A DNA stretch of 33,426 bases from Rhodospirillales bacterium 69-11 (GTDB lineage Bacteria > Pseudomonadota > Alphaproteobacteria > Acetobacterales > Acetobacteraceae), in assembly GCA_001898425.1 (NCBI GenBank), contig MKTV01000060.1, forward strand, positions 120,688 through 154,113, given 5' to 3'. Shown here in pieces: positions 23,245-31,119 of the stretch (within the stretch, counting starts at the first letter, position 1; each line of letters starts with the position of its first letter). The notes beneath the pieces are model-generated. The model saw only the letters and a list, made by a program, of their open reading frames with translations. It had not been told where the DNA came from and made no database searches. The position numbers were made by a program, and so were the translations under genes.

Positions 23245-23460
23245 GGCACGCCATGCTCAGCACGCGGCGCCTCTGGCGCCGGCACATCCTGTTCAGCGCG
23301 CGGCGCCTCTGGCGCCGGAACATCCTGTTCAGCGCGCGGCGCCTCTGGCGCCGGCACATCCTGTTCAGCGCCCGGCGCCTCTGGCGCCGGCACATCCTGT
23401 TCAGCGCGCGGCGCCTCTGGCGCCGGCACGCCATGCTCAGCGCCCGGCGCCTCTGGCGCC
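23245..23460. repeat. Tandem 36-bp array, six units, each a strong hairpin
   Basis: Six contiguous 36-bp units (borders 23245, 23281, 23317, 23353, 23389, 23425, ending at 23460). Each contains GGCGCCTCTGGCGCC, and CCGGCGCC-TCT-GGCGCCGG in some units, a stem of 6-8 bp with a 3-base loop. The first and last units carry CCATGCTCAG, the middle four TCCTGTTCAG; unit 3 has a single GGAAC variant. There are no spacers, so this is not CRISPR. The array fills the gap between the convergent cytochrome c and glycosyltransferase genes and includes the latter's stop. Confidence 0.9.
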
Positions 23461-24756
23461 GGCACGACGCCGCGGCGCCGGCTTGCTCTCCGGCTCCCCG
23501 ATCGGCAGGCCGGTGAGCCGCTCGATCAGGCGCTCGTAGGATTTCAGGTAGTCCTGCATCGACAGCCGCGCCTCCGCATAGCCACGCGCGGCGTGGCGCA
23601 GCCGGTCGGACAGCGCCTTGTCCTCCAGCACGCGCAACACCGTGTCGCAGATGCCCTTCGGATCGAAGAACGGGGCGAGCAGCCCGGTCTCCTCATGCGT
23701 GATGAACTCCCGCACCGGGGGCGTGTCGCTGCCGACCACCGCGCAGCCGGCGGCGAGCGCCTCCCGCAGCGACCAGGAGGCGACGAACGGATACGTCAGG
23801 TAGACATGCGCATCCGACCGCTTCAGCAGCTTGAGGTAGGTCTGGTAGTCGACCCGGCCGGGGAACACGACCCGCTTCGGATCGATGCCGGAGCCGAGTT
23901 CGGCCAGCATCTTCTCCCGCCAGTTCCCGCCGCCCGCGGGACCGGTGCCGTAGCTGATCCCGTCGCCGCCCACCATCACGACCTTGATGTCCTTCCGCGC
24001 CTTCAGCAGGTGCGGCAACGTGCGCATCATGACGTGGAAGCCGCGATAGGGCTCGAGGTCGCGCGACACGTAGGTCACCAGCTTGTCGCTCGCGCGGATC
24101 GTCATGTCGCCGATCTTGAGCGAGGCGCGGCGGAGCTTCTCGTCGGGCGCGCAGACGTCCAGGTTCACGCCTTCCCAGACCAGGTTGATCTGGTCGCGCG
24201 CCCAGGCGGGATAGGTCGAGCGCTGCCACTCCGTCGGGGTCTGGCCATGCCCGCCGAGGTTCAGGGCGATGTGGTTGATCGCATTCTTGGCGCGGATGCG
24301 CGGGTAGTCGTTCGGGTCGTTGGGAAACTCGGGGTCGAAGCCCACGTCCACGCCGTGCGTGTTGTAGTAGAATTCGAGGTAGCCGAGGATCGGCGCCTTG
24401 GGCCAGACCTCCGGGAGGTTGAGCAGCTCGCCCCAGCCGTGATGCCCGATCACGATATCCGCGTCGAAGCCCAGGTTCTTCAAGTTCGTGGCGGTACGCG
24501 CCACCACCTCCGCCCGCCGCACGCCGCCGTCGAGTTCGCGGGCGGCGATGTGGGTCTCGGCATGGCCGGGCTGCGGGCGCGGGTACGGCACCTTGTGGAC
24601 GCCGGCGATCAGGTTCGCGTTCGGCTCCGTGATGAAGGCGATCTCGTGATGCTTCATCTGCACCAGGTGCCGCACGATGTGCAGGAACTGCCCGGGGAAA
24701 TTCTGGTGGACGAACAGGATCTTCAACCCGCTGCACTCTCTGCTGGCTGCTGACAC
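23437..24756 (-). CDS. Glycosyltransferase family 4 (Glyco_trans_4_3 type)
   Basis: About 439 residues. The N-terminal half begins with LKILFVHQNFPGQFLHIVRHL and includes DIVIGHHGWGELL and YLEFYYNTHGVDVGF, the Glyco_trans_4_3 pattern; the C-terminal GT-B half has KVVMVGGDG, VVFPGRVDYQTYLKLL, AGCAVVGSDTPPVREFI and EARLSMQDYLKSYERL. It transfers a sugar from a nucleotide donor; acceptor unknown. GTG 24756 is the longest start, but TTG 24726, immediately before KILFVH, is likely. The stop lies inside the 36-bp repeat array; a +/-1 frame change just upstream would join a tail of (VPAPEAPRAEQD) repeats in another frame. It belongs to the secretion/glycan block. Confidence 0.88.
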   Translation of the reverse strand: MSAASRECSGLKILFVHQNFPGQFLHIVRHLVQMKHHEIAFITEPNANLIAGVHKVPYPRPQPGHAETHIAARELDGGVRRAEVVARTATNLKNLGFDADIVIGHHGWGELLNLPEVWPKAPILGYLEFYYNTHGVDVGFDPEFPNDPNDYPRIRAKNAINHIALNLGGHGQTPTEWQRSTYPAWARDQINLVWEGVNLDVCAPDEKLRRASLKIGDMTIRASDKLVTYVSRDLEPYRGFHVMMRTLPHLLKARKDIKVVMVGGDGISYGTGPAGGGNWREKMLAELGSGIDPKRVVFPGRVDYQTYLKLLKRSDAHVYLTYPFVASWSLREALAAGCAVVGSDTPPVREFITHEETGLLAPFFDPKGICDTVLRVLEDKALSDRLRHAARGYAEARLSMQDYLKSYERLIERLTGLPIGEPESKPAPRRRAGARGAGR

Positions 24757-24838
24757 CGCCGGGGTCCCGGCGATGGCGTAGGGTCACCGGATGCCCGTGC
24801 GGACAGGTGGTCGGCCGGCCGGCGGGGGACTGTCGCCG

Positions 24839-24872
24839 GGACCGGCGCGGGACCTAGCCGCCGCGCCGGTCC
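24839..24872 (-). terminator. GC hairpin downstream of the unknown protein
   Basis: GGACCGGCGCGG (24839-24850) pairs perfectly with CCGCGCCGGTCC (24861-24872), a 12-bp stem with a 10-base loop, starting six bases after the minus-strand stop. No T-run is visible. It is the strongest isolated hairpin in the window and a good candidate for transcript end or 3' protection. Confidence 0.65.
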
Positions 24873-24877
24873 GGCGA

Positions 24878-25951
24878 TCAGCGGGCCTTGCTGCGCCCCC
24901 GGCCGGCGGCGGACTTCCCAGGCTTGGCAGCCGTTCGGGTCTCACCCTTCGGCTCGAACATGATGCGGAACGCCTCCAGCGCCGCGAGGCTCTCCGACTC
25001 GCAGGACTCGCCCGCCGGCACGGGGCCCACTTCGGTCCCGTCGGTGAAGGTCGCCTCATACGAGCAGTCGAACCGTTCGGCCGCCTCTCCGTTCAGCCGC
25101 ACCTTGATGCCGAGGAGCGGCAGAGCCATGCCGCGGCTGCCGCAGAACTTTCCGGCCTCGACCCAGGGCGACAGCCAGCCACGGCCCAGCACCGCCTGGT
25201 ATTCGATGTCGGCCGGGTCGATCCCGGGACGCGGGCCGATGCCGAAGCCTTCGATCCACAGCTTGCTGCCGCGCGTGCCGACCCATTCGCCGAACCGCGT
25301 CCCGACATCCCCGGTGCGCTGGACATGGGCGACCACCTCGGGCTCGCCCGCGGCGGGCTGCGCCGGGGCCGCCGCGGCGGCCGGCCCCTGGGCCGCCGGC
25401 GCCTGTGCGGCGGGGACCTGGGCGGCCGGTGCCTGGGCCGCCGGTGCGGGGGCATGCGCGGCGGCGGCAGTCTCCGTCGCCTCGCCGCTCAGGCGCAGCA
25501 CCTGCAGCCGCGGGGCATTCTCCGGCCCCTGGCGCGCCGCCTGGTACACGGTCACCAGCACCTGGGCCGGCCGTTCGGTAACGCGCACGAGGGCCGCGGC
25601 GCCGGACAGCCAGCCATCCGGCCGGAACGTGCTGATGTTCACCGCCTCGGGCCGCCCGACCTGCCCGGGCGGCAGGGAGATGCGGACACCCGGAAGTCCC
25701 GTCGTCGGATCCGGCGCCGGTCCGCCAGGCGCCTGGAACACGCAGAACAGGCCCGTGTCCAAGGTCATGAGATGCCCGGTCACACGCAGCTCGCTGATCT
25801 GTCCGGGAGACGGATTCGGCCCCCCCTGACCCGCGCCGGCCGGGGGCGCCGGGTCGGCCTTCGGCTCCGGGAGGGGCATCACCGGGCTCGCTGCTCCCGG
25901 CTTCGCCACGTCGGACGTGGAACGGTCTCGTTTGCTTGGGGATCGGGGCAT
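24878..25951 (-). CDS. Unknown protein with Ala/Pro linker, in glycosyltransferase cluster
   Basis: 357 residues. I recognise no catalytic family. Residues ~25-165 form a folded-looking part (GHLMTLDTGLFCVFQAPGG, VRISLPPGQ, VLVTVYQAARQGP); then a disordered AQAPAAQVPAAQAPAAQ-type linker; then a compact C-terminal part, DIEYQAVLGRGWLSPWVEAGKFCGSRGMALPLLGIKVRL ... CSYEATFTDGT ... ESCESESLAALEAF, which I recall next to or fused with glycosyltransferases in Acetobacteraceae. The tail is basic (KSAAGRGRSKAR). ATG 25951 has CAGG 6 bases upstream. A candidate promoter lies at 25985-26013 and a hairpin follows the stop, so it may be a separate unit. Confidence 0.78.
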   Translation of the reverse strand: MPRSPSKRDRSTSDVAKPGAASPVMPLPEPKADPAPPAGAGQGGPNPSPGQISELRVTGHLMTLDTGLFCVFQAPGGPAPDPTTGLPGVRISLPPGQVGRPEAVNISTFRPDGWLSGAAALVRVTERPAQVLVTVYQAARQGPENAPRLQVLRLSGEATETAAAAHAPAPAAQAPAAQVPAAQAPAAQGPAAAAAPAQPAAGEPEVVAHVQRTGDVGTRFGEWVGTRGSKLWIEGFGIGPRPGIDPADIEYQAVLGRGWLSPWVEAGKFCGSRGMALPLLGIKVRLNGEAAERFDCSYEATFTDGTEVGPVPAGESCESESLAALEAFRIMFEPKGETRTAAKPGKSAAGRGRSKAR

Positions 25952-25984
25952 CGTTGCCTGAGTGCTTTCTGCTATTTGCGGTTG

Positions 25985-26013
25985 GATTACCGAGTTTCGG
26001 CCTAGCGTCGCAA
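25985..26013 (-). promoter_or_regulatory. Candidate promoter before the unknown protein
   Basis: On the minus strand, TTGCGA (26013-26008) and GTAATC (25990-25985) have exactly 17 bases between them in a locally AT-richer gap before ATG 25951. The -10 match is poor, so this is a weak call. Confidence 0.3.
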
Positions 26014-26037
26014 CGGATACCTCGTCTGCAGCCTGAA

Positions 26038-29000
26038 TCACGGCCGCGCAAGGCCGCAGGCCCCGAGAAGCGCGGCGTTGATGGCGGAGGGCGGGAGAGA
26101 GAGCGGAAGAAGCGTCCCGAACCCGGTCCGGCGAATCCGTTCGGCGGGGGTGCCGAGGTCGAACGCCGCCGCCTGCAGCCCGGCCTCCCACAATTCGGTC
26201 AAGGCGAGACACCATGTCTCCGGCCAGATCGAGGGGACGAATCCGATCGAGGCGCGCTGCGCGCGGATCAGCGGCACCGCCTCCCCCGGCGTGAATCCGC
26301 CGGTGACGAACACGCGTCCGGTCGCCATCAGGCGCTGGTCGTCGATCGAGGTGCCGACCAGCACGAAGTCGAGCGGCAGGCGGCGGGCGGCGGCATCGCG
26401 GGCGCAGGCCAGCAGCACGTCATAGCCCTTGTGCACGCCGACCGCGCCCACGACGCAGACCCGGCAACGCCCGTCCCGCGGCGCCGGGGCGGCCGGGCGC
26501 GCGATGGCCGCGTCCTCGCCATGCGGGACCACGCGCATCCGCACGCCCCGGAAATGCCGGCGCATCCGCGCCGCGACATCCTGCGACGGCACGATCACCG
26601 CGCGCGCGGCGCGCAGGAACGCCTCGGAGCGGGCGCGCAGCGCGGGGACCGCGATCGGCTCCCGCATGAGCGCACCATGATCCGCGACGCAGGCCTCGCA
26701 GCCGGCGAGGGCCGGCTCCCCGCAATAGCGGCGGGTCCCGTCCACCAGCGCGAGCTGCGGGCAGAACCAGGCGTAGTCGTGCACGTGCACGTCCCAGGGA
26801 ACGCCGATCCGCGCCAGCAGGTCGTAGATCGCCGGAGGATGGTCGAGCAGGTGGTGCACCTCCACCGATTGCACCCCGCGCAGCAGGCGGGCGAGTTCGG
26901 CGGCTTCGGCCGGCAGGCGGTAGCGCAGGTTCGGGAAATCGTCCTCTTGTCCGTCGCTGACCAGCACGGCCGGGGTGTCGTCCGCGAGGCGGGTCGGGCG
27001 CAGCACGATCGGCCGGCGGCCCGCGGCGCGATGGGCGGCGCAGGCGGCGGTGATGCGCCGCTCCACCCCGCCGCCCTCGGCGTGCGTCACCAGCAGCACG
27101 CCCTCCGCCTTGCCGGCCGCCGCCCGCCAGCGCGCCACGTCCAGCCGCCGCCGCGCCGGCGCGAGCGGATCCGCCGCCCCGAACCGCTGGATCAGCGCGC
27201 CGTAGCCGGGATGCAGCCGCTCCAGCAGATCCTGATTGCGCCGCTGCAGATGCCGGCCCGGTCCGCCGAAGGAGGCGCCGCTGTGATGGGCGACGAAGAC
27301 GTTCGTCACCGCCACGTGCCGCCAGCCGAGATGGCGGGCACGCAGGCAGAAATCGTTCTCCTCACCATAGCCCTGGGCGAACACGTCGTCGCGGAACCCG
27401 CCGACCGCGTCGAGACAGGCACGCCGGATGTAAAAGCAGAAGCCCACGCCGACCGGGATGTCGACCGCGCCGTCCGGGTTGGCGCGCGCCGCGAGCGCGG
27501 ACAGCCGCCTTGTGGCAGCGAGGTCGGGGACGGGATTGCGCCCGGTCGTCGCCGGGTAGCTCAGGATGCTCGCGTCATTGGAGAGCGGGGTCGCGGACCC
27601 GATCATGGGCGCGGCATGCACCGCCGCGGCCAGGCGCTCCAGCCAGTGCGGCGGGACGAGCGTGTCGCTGTTCAGCAGCACGACGTCCCGGCCGGGGCAG
27701 GCGGCGATGCCGGCATTGGCGGCGGCCGGGAACCCGCGGTTGTGCGCGAGGCGGATCACCTGGACCCGCGGATCGGCGGCGAACCGCACGAGCAGCGCGT
27801 CGATCGCCGGGTCCTCGGACCCATCGTCCACCACGACCACGCGGCTGCCATCGGGCAAGGTGGACAGCACGGAGTCGAGGCAGGCCTCGACCAGGCGCGG
27901 CTTGCCGTGCACCGGCACGACGACGTCGGCGGGCCCGTGTGGCGCGGGTCGCGCCATCGGCGCGCGGGCGGGTTCGGGTGCCATTGGCGCGCGGGCGGGT
28001 TGCGCCGTGGGCGCGCGGGCGGGTTCGGGCGGGGGAGGATCTCCGACCGGCAAGGCAGGCGGCGGAAGCGCGATCGACGCGGCGGCGACGGCGGTGCGTC
28101 CGCCCCCGGCCGGGTAGAAGCGGGCCAGTGCCGCCGCCGCCGCCGTCGCGGCCCTCGCCGCCGCCGTGGGATCGAGGGGGCTGCCCAGCAGGTCGCGCCC
28201 CTCGGGTCCGGTCACGTGCCACGGTCCCGGTCGGCCCCGCAGCTGCGCCGCGTCGATGCGCACCGCACGCGGCCGCGCGAGCGGGCCGGCATCCGCGACC
28301 ACGATCTCCTCCTCGGCGAGGATGGTGAACCCCCGCCCCCCGCCGGCGGGCCGCACCGTCAACGCCACCGGTCTGCTCGGATTGGCTGGCACCCAGGCCC
28401 AGCCCTCGATCCCGCCGTCCCGTTCGGCGACACAGCCCACCACGCGGCGGAGCGCGCGCAAGTCGAGCGGGCTGCCCAGCAGCGGACGCGCCCCGACCGC
28501 CGCCTCCAGCCGGCTCCCCTTCAGCAGCGGCGCGACGCCCGGCCGGTCGCGGAGCACGCGTCCATCCAGGCGGAGCACGAGCCGGCCCGCGCCCGCGTCA
28601 CCGGGATCGATCGTTTCGAGCGCGAGCGCGCCCTCCGCGGTGATCCCGACCCATCCGGGTGCGCCCGCGCGGCGGGCCAGTTCCGTGGCGAGCGCGGCCA
28701 TCTCGGGCGCCGCGACGCCGTGACGCAGGGCCTCGGCCATGCTGGCGGCGCCCGCCACCGGGTCCCCCGCGACCATTTGCGCGGTCGCGAGCGCCTGCCA
28801 CGCTTCCCGGATCCGGAGTTCGGCGGCGAGTTCGGTCAACAGGGTGACGGCGCGGGCGGTGTCCTCCCCGATCAGGGCGCTGCCGAGGGTGAGCGCGACG
28901 TTCGGATCACGCGGCACGAGTCGATGGGCACGGTCGAGCCAGCGGAGCGCTTCGGCCAGGTTGCGGCCGGCAAGGGCGGCGATGCCCCGGTCGCGCGCGG

Positions 29001-29088
29001 CGCGGGCGAGCGCCTCCGCGTCGACGGAACCGAGCCCGGTCCATGCCGGGGCCGGGGCCGGGGCCGGACGGCCCGCCACCGGGTTCAT
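26038..29088 (-). CDS. Two-headed glycosyltransferase: TPR + GT2 + GT4-like
   Basis: 1016 residues. Residues ~25-135 look like TPR-type helices (RNLAEALRWLDRAHRLVPRDPNVALTLG). An all-beta-looking part follows (~145-305), then a Pro/Ala linker with PARAPMA-type repeats (~355-385). A GT2 domain spans ~388-640: DVVVPVHGKPRLVEACLDSVL, VVVVDDGSEDP, LLNSDTLVPPHW, VGFCFYIRRACLDAVGGFRDDVF. A GT-B/GT4-like domain spans ~663-1016 with VHVHDYAWFCPQ, GAVGVHKGYDVL, FVPSIWPETWCLALTELWEAGL. Two transferases in one chain suggest stepwise glycan assembly; acceptor unknown. ATG 29088 is used although the frame is open to 29280 through a tandem repeat. It lies between the Sel1 and unknown genes. Confidence 0.88.
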   Translation of the reverse strand: MNPVAGRPAPAPAPAWTGLGSVDAEALARAARDRGIAALAGRNLAEALRWLDRAHRLVPRDPNVALTLGSALIGEDTARAVTLLTELAAELRIREAWQALATAQMVAGDPVAGAASMAEALRHGVAAPEMAALATELARRAGAPGWVGITAEGALALETIDPGDAGAGRLVLRLDGRVLRDRPGVAPLLKGSRLEAAVGARPLLGSPLDLRALRRVVGCVAERDGGIEGWAWVPANPSRPVALTVRPAGGGRGFTILAEEEIVVADAGPLARPRAVRIDAAQLRGRPGPWHVTGPEGRDLLGSPLDPTAAARAATAAAAALARFYPAGGGRTAVAAASIALPPPALPVGDPPPPEPARAPTAQPARAPMAPEPARAPMARPAPHGPADVVVPVHGKPRLVEACLDSVLSTLPDGSRVVVVDDGSEDPAIDALLVRFAADPRVQVIRLAHNRGFPAAANAGIAACPGRDVVLLNSDTLVPPHWLERLAAAVHAAPMIGSATPLSNDASILSYPATTGRNPVPDLAATRRLSALAARANPDGAVDIPVGVGFCFYIRRACLDAVGGFRDDVFAQGYGEENDFCLRARHLGWRHVAVTNVFVAHHSGASFGGPGRHLQRRNQDLLERLHPGYGALIQRFGAADPLAPARRRLDVARWRAAAGKAEGVLLVTHAEGGGVERRITAACAAHRAAGRRPIVLRPTRLADDTPAVLVSDGQEDDFPNLRYRLPAEAAELARLLRGVQSVEVHHLLDHPPAIYDLLARIGVPWDVHVHDYAWFCPQLALVDGTRRYCGEPALAGCEACVADHGALMREPIAVPALRARSEAFLRAARAVIVPSQDVAARMRRHFRGVRMRVVPHGEDAAIARPAAPAPRDGRCRVCVVGAVGVHKGYDVLLACARDAAARRLPLDFVLVGTSIDDQRLMATGRVFVTGGFTPGEAVPLIRAQRASIGFVPSIWPETWCLALTELWEAGLQAAAFDLGTPAERIRRTGFGTLLPLSLPPSAINAALLGACGLARP

Positions 29089-29120
29089 GCGATCCGGCCG
29101 TCGGGTCGGCGCTGGCCTGC

Positions 29121-29255
29121 GCGGCAGGGCGCGGTGCTGCCTGGTCGTCGCTGCATGCCGCTGGCGCGGCAGGGCGCGGTGCCGCCCGGTCGCGGCTGCG
29201 TGCCGCTGGCGCGGCAGGGCGGGGCAGTGCCTGGTCGTGGCTGCACGCCGCCGGC
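29121..29255. repeat. Tandem 45-bp repeat, three units
   Basis: Units at 29121-29165, 29166-29210 and 29211-29255 share GCGGCAGGGCGCGGTG, then CCTGGTCG and GCTGCATGCCGCTGG. They lie in the 214-base gap between the Sel1 stop and the glycosyltransferase start, where I see no gene. The period is a multiple of three, so minus-strand frames stay open; the longest would add a 64-residue Arg/His-rich extension to the glycosyltransferase, which is unlikely to be real. Confidence 0.85.
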
Positions 29256-29302
29256 CCGACGGCGCTGCGTGCGGCACCAACGCGCGAGCAGGCCCATCGA
29301 GG

Positions 29303-31078
29303 TCAGTCGCCGGCTTGCCGGTCCGGAGCGGCGTCGGGCTTCGGCGGCAGGGCCGCGAGGTCGACCTTCGCCTCCTGCAGGCCCTGGGCGGCGGCGCGTT
29401 CCGACCAGGTCCGCGCTTCCTCGACGTTCTGTTCGCCGCCGAGGCCGCGGGCCAGGTAACGGCCCAGCATCATCTGGGCGAAGGCATGGCCGCGTTCGGC
29501 GGCGGCGCGGAACCAGCGCTGCGCGACCACTCGGTCGGTCGGCACGTCATGGCCGCCCCCCCGCATGGCGCCCACCGCGAACATCGCGCCGACATGCCCC
29601 TTCTCGGCCGCCTTCTCGAACAGGGCCAGCGCCGCGGGATGGTCGCGCGGGCCGCCGCGGGCGCTCAGCATCATGTCCGCCAGCAGCACTTCCGCGTCGG
29701 TCATGCCGACCTCGGCCGCCTTGGCGATCCAGGCGCGGCCTTCCTCCAGGTTGGCCTCCACGCCGCGGCCCTCGGCCAGCATGCGTCCGTACCAGTACTG
29801 GGCGTTGACCACGCCATCCGCCGCCTTGCGCAGCCATTCGGCCGCCTTGCGCTCGTCGCGCTCGACGCCCACGCCTTCCGCCAGGCAGACGCCGAAGTTG
29901 AACGCGGCCACCAGGTCGCCGGACGCGGCCGCCTTCTCGAACCACTCCTTGGTCCGGATGCTGTCCTCCTGCTCGCCCTTGCCGTCGAGCAGCAGGTTGG
30001 CGAGGTCGACGCGGGCGCTCTGGTCGCCGGCGTCGGCGGAGATCCGGAACCAGCGGGCCGCTTCCTGCGGATCGCGCGGCACGCCGGCGCCGGTGAGATG
30101 AAGCATCCCCAGGGCGCGCGCCGCGCCCTTGTGGTTGGCCTCGGCGGCCTGGCGGAACCACATCGCCGCTTCGGCGTAGTTGGGCGGCAGCGGTCCGCCG
30201 CGCGCATACATGTCGCCCACCAGCGCGGCGGCCTCGGCATCGCCGGCCAGCGCGGCGCGGCGGAGCCAGGACTCGCCCTCGGTCGGGTTCGCCTCGATCC
30301 CGCGGCCTTCCAGCAGCGCGAGACCCCATTTCGCCTGGCCGGAGCGATGGCCCTTCTCGGCCGACTGGCGGAACATCTCGGCGGCCTTGGGCAGGTCGAC
30401 CGGAACGCCCACGCCCTTCTCCGACAGCGTCCCGCACAGGTACAGGGCGGTCGCGAGCCCCTTCTCCGCGGCGATCTGCAGATGTTCGGTGACCGCCTTC
30501 TGGGTCTCCTGGTCACGCACGTTCTGCGCGAGGGAGAGCGCATAGCCGAGATGCCCCTGCGGGCATCCGGCCTCGGCAGATTTCTTGTAGAGCGCCGTGG
30601 CCTGCGGGATGTCGCGCCGGTCTTCCGGCCCCGAGGTCAGGATGTAGCCCAGCAGCGCCTGGGCGTCGGCCGAACCGGCATCGGCGGCGAGGCGGGCCCA
30701 TTTCTCGCCAGCGGCCCAATCCGGCGGCGCAGTCCCGCTGGACTGGGTGGGTGCCTCGAACAAGGACGGCCCTGCCGCCGCATCCGCCCGCGCGAAACCG
30801 TGCAGATAGAGGGTGGCGAGCAGGGTCTGCGCCTCGACGAAGCCCTGTTCGGCCGATCGCTCGAGCCACCGCACGCCCTCGGGACGGCTGTGCGGCACCC
30901 CCGCGCCTTCGAGATAGCAGCGGGCCAGGCGGAACTGCGCCTCGGGGATGCCGGCGCGGGCGGCGCGGGAGAAGAGCGGCGCCGCCCGCTTGACGTCACC
31001 CTCGGCCGACAACTTCACCGCGCGGCGGAGAGAAGCTCCCGCGGAGAGCGTGCCGATCAGTCGGTCAACTATCGCCAT
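29303..31078 (-). CDS. Sel1-repeat (TPR-like) scaffold protein
   Basis: 591 residues made almost wholly of Sel1 repeats of about 36 residues, roughly fourteen copies, with the pattern A-x-x-W-F/L-x-K-A-A-x-x-G-x-x-x-A-x-x-x-L-G-x-x-Y/L-x-x-G-x-G-V (for example EAAMWFRQAAEANHKGAARALGMLHLTGAGVPRDPQEA). Sel1 proteins are adaptors that organise protein complexes, including in secretion and envelope biogenesis. No signal peptide or membrane span is evident. The start ATG 31078 has only a weak ribosome site; the 41-base gap to the HlyD stop suggests the same transcript. I infer an accessory role for the type I system or the glycosyltransferases. Confidence 0.92.
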   Translation of the reverse strand: MAIVDRLIGTLSAGASLRRAVKLSAEGDVKRAAPLFSRAARAGIPEAQFRLARCYLEGAGVPHSRPEGVRWLERSAEQGFVEAQTLLATLYLHGFARADAAAGPSLFEAPTQSSGTAPPDWAAGEKWARLAADAGSADAQALLGYILTSGPEDRRDIPQATALYKKSAEAGCPQGHLGYALSLAQNVRDQETQKAVTEHLQIAAEKGLATALYLCGTLSEKGVGVPVDLPKAAEMFRQSAEKGHRSGQAKWGLALLEGRGIEANPTEGESWLRRAALAGDAEAAALVGDMYARGGPLPPNYAEAAMWFRQAAEANHKGAARALGMLHLTGAGVPRDPQEAARWFRISADAGDQSARVDLANLLLDGKGEQEDSIRTKEWFEKAAASGDLVAAFNFGVCLAEGVGVERDERKAAEWLRKAADGVVNAQYWYGRMLAEGRGVEANLEEGRAWIAKAAEVGMTDAEVLLADMMLSARGGPRDHPAALALFEKAAEKGHVGAMFAVGAMRGGGHDVPTDRVVAQRWFRAAAERGHAFAQMMLGRYLARGLGGEQNVEEARTWSERAAAQGLQEAKVDLAALPPKPDAAPDRQAGD

Positions 31079-31119
31079 CAGCCGTCAGATCCCGGTACCC
31101 GTGGTGGAGTGCGTCGACC

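Noticed and set aside
23245-23460. CRISPR array
   Set aside because: Units are contiguous with no unique spacers and no cas genes nearby; it is a tandem repeat.
25936-29808. 1290-codon plus-strand open frame antisense to the double glycosyltransferase
   Set aside because: The minus strand carries clear glycosyltransferase motifs. The plus frame reads as basic, low-complexity residues typical of antisense in GC-rich DNA.
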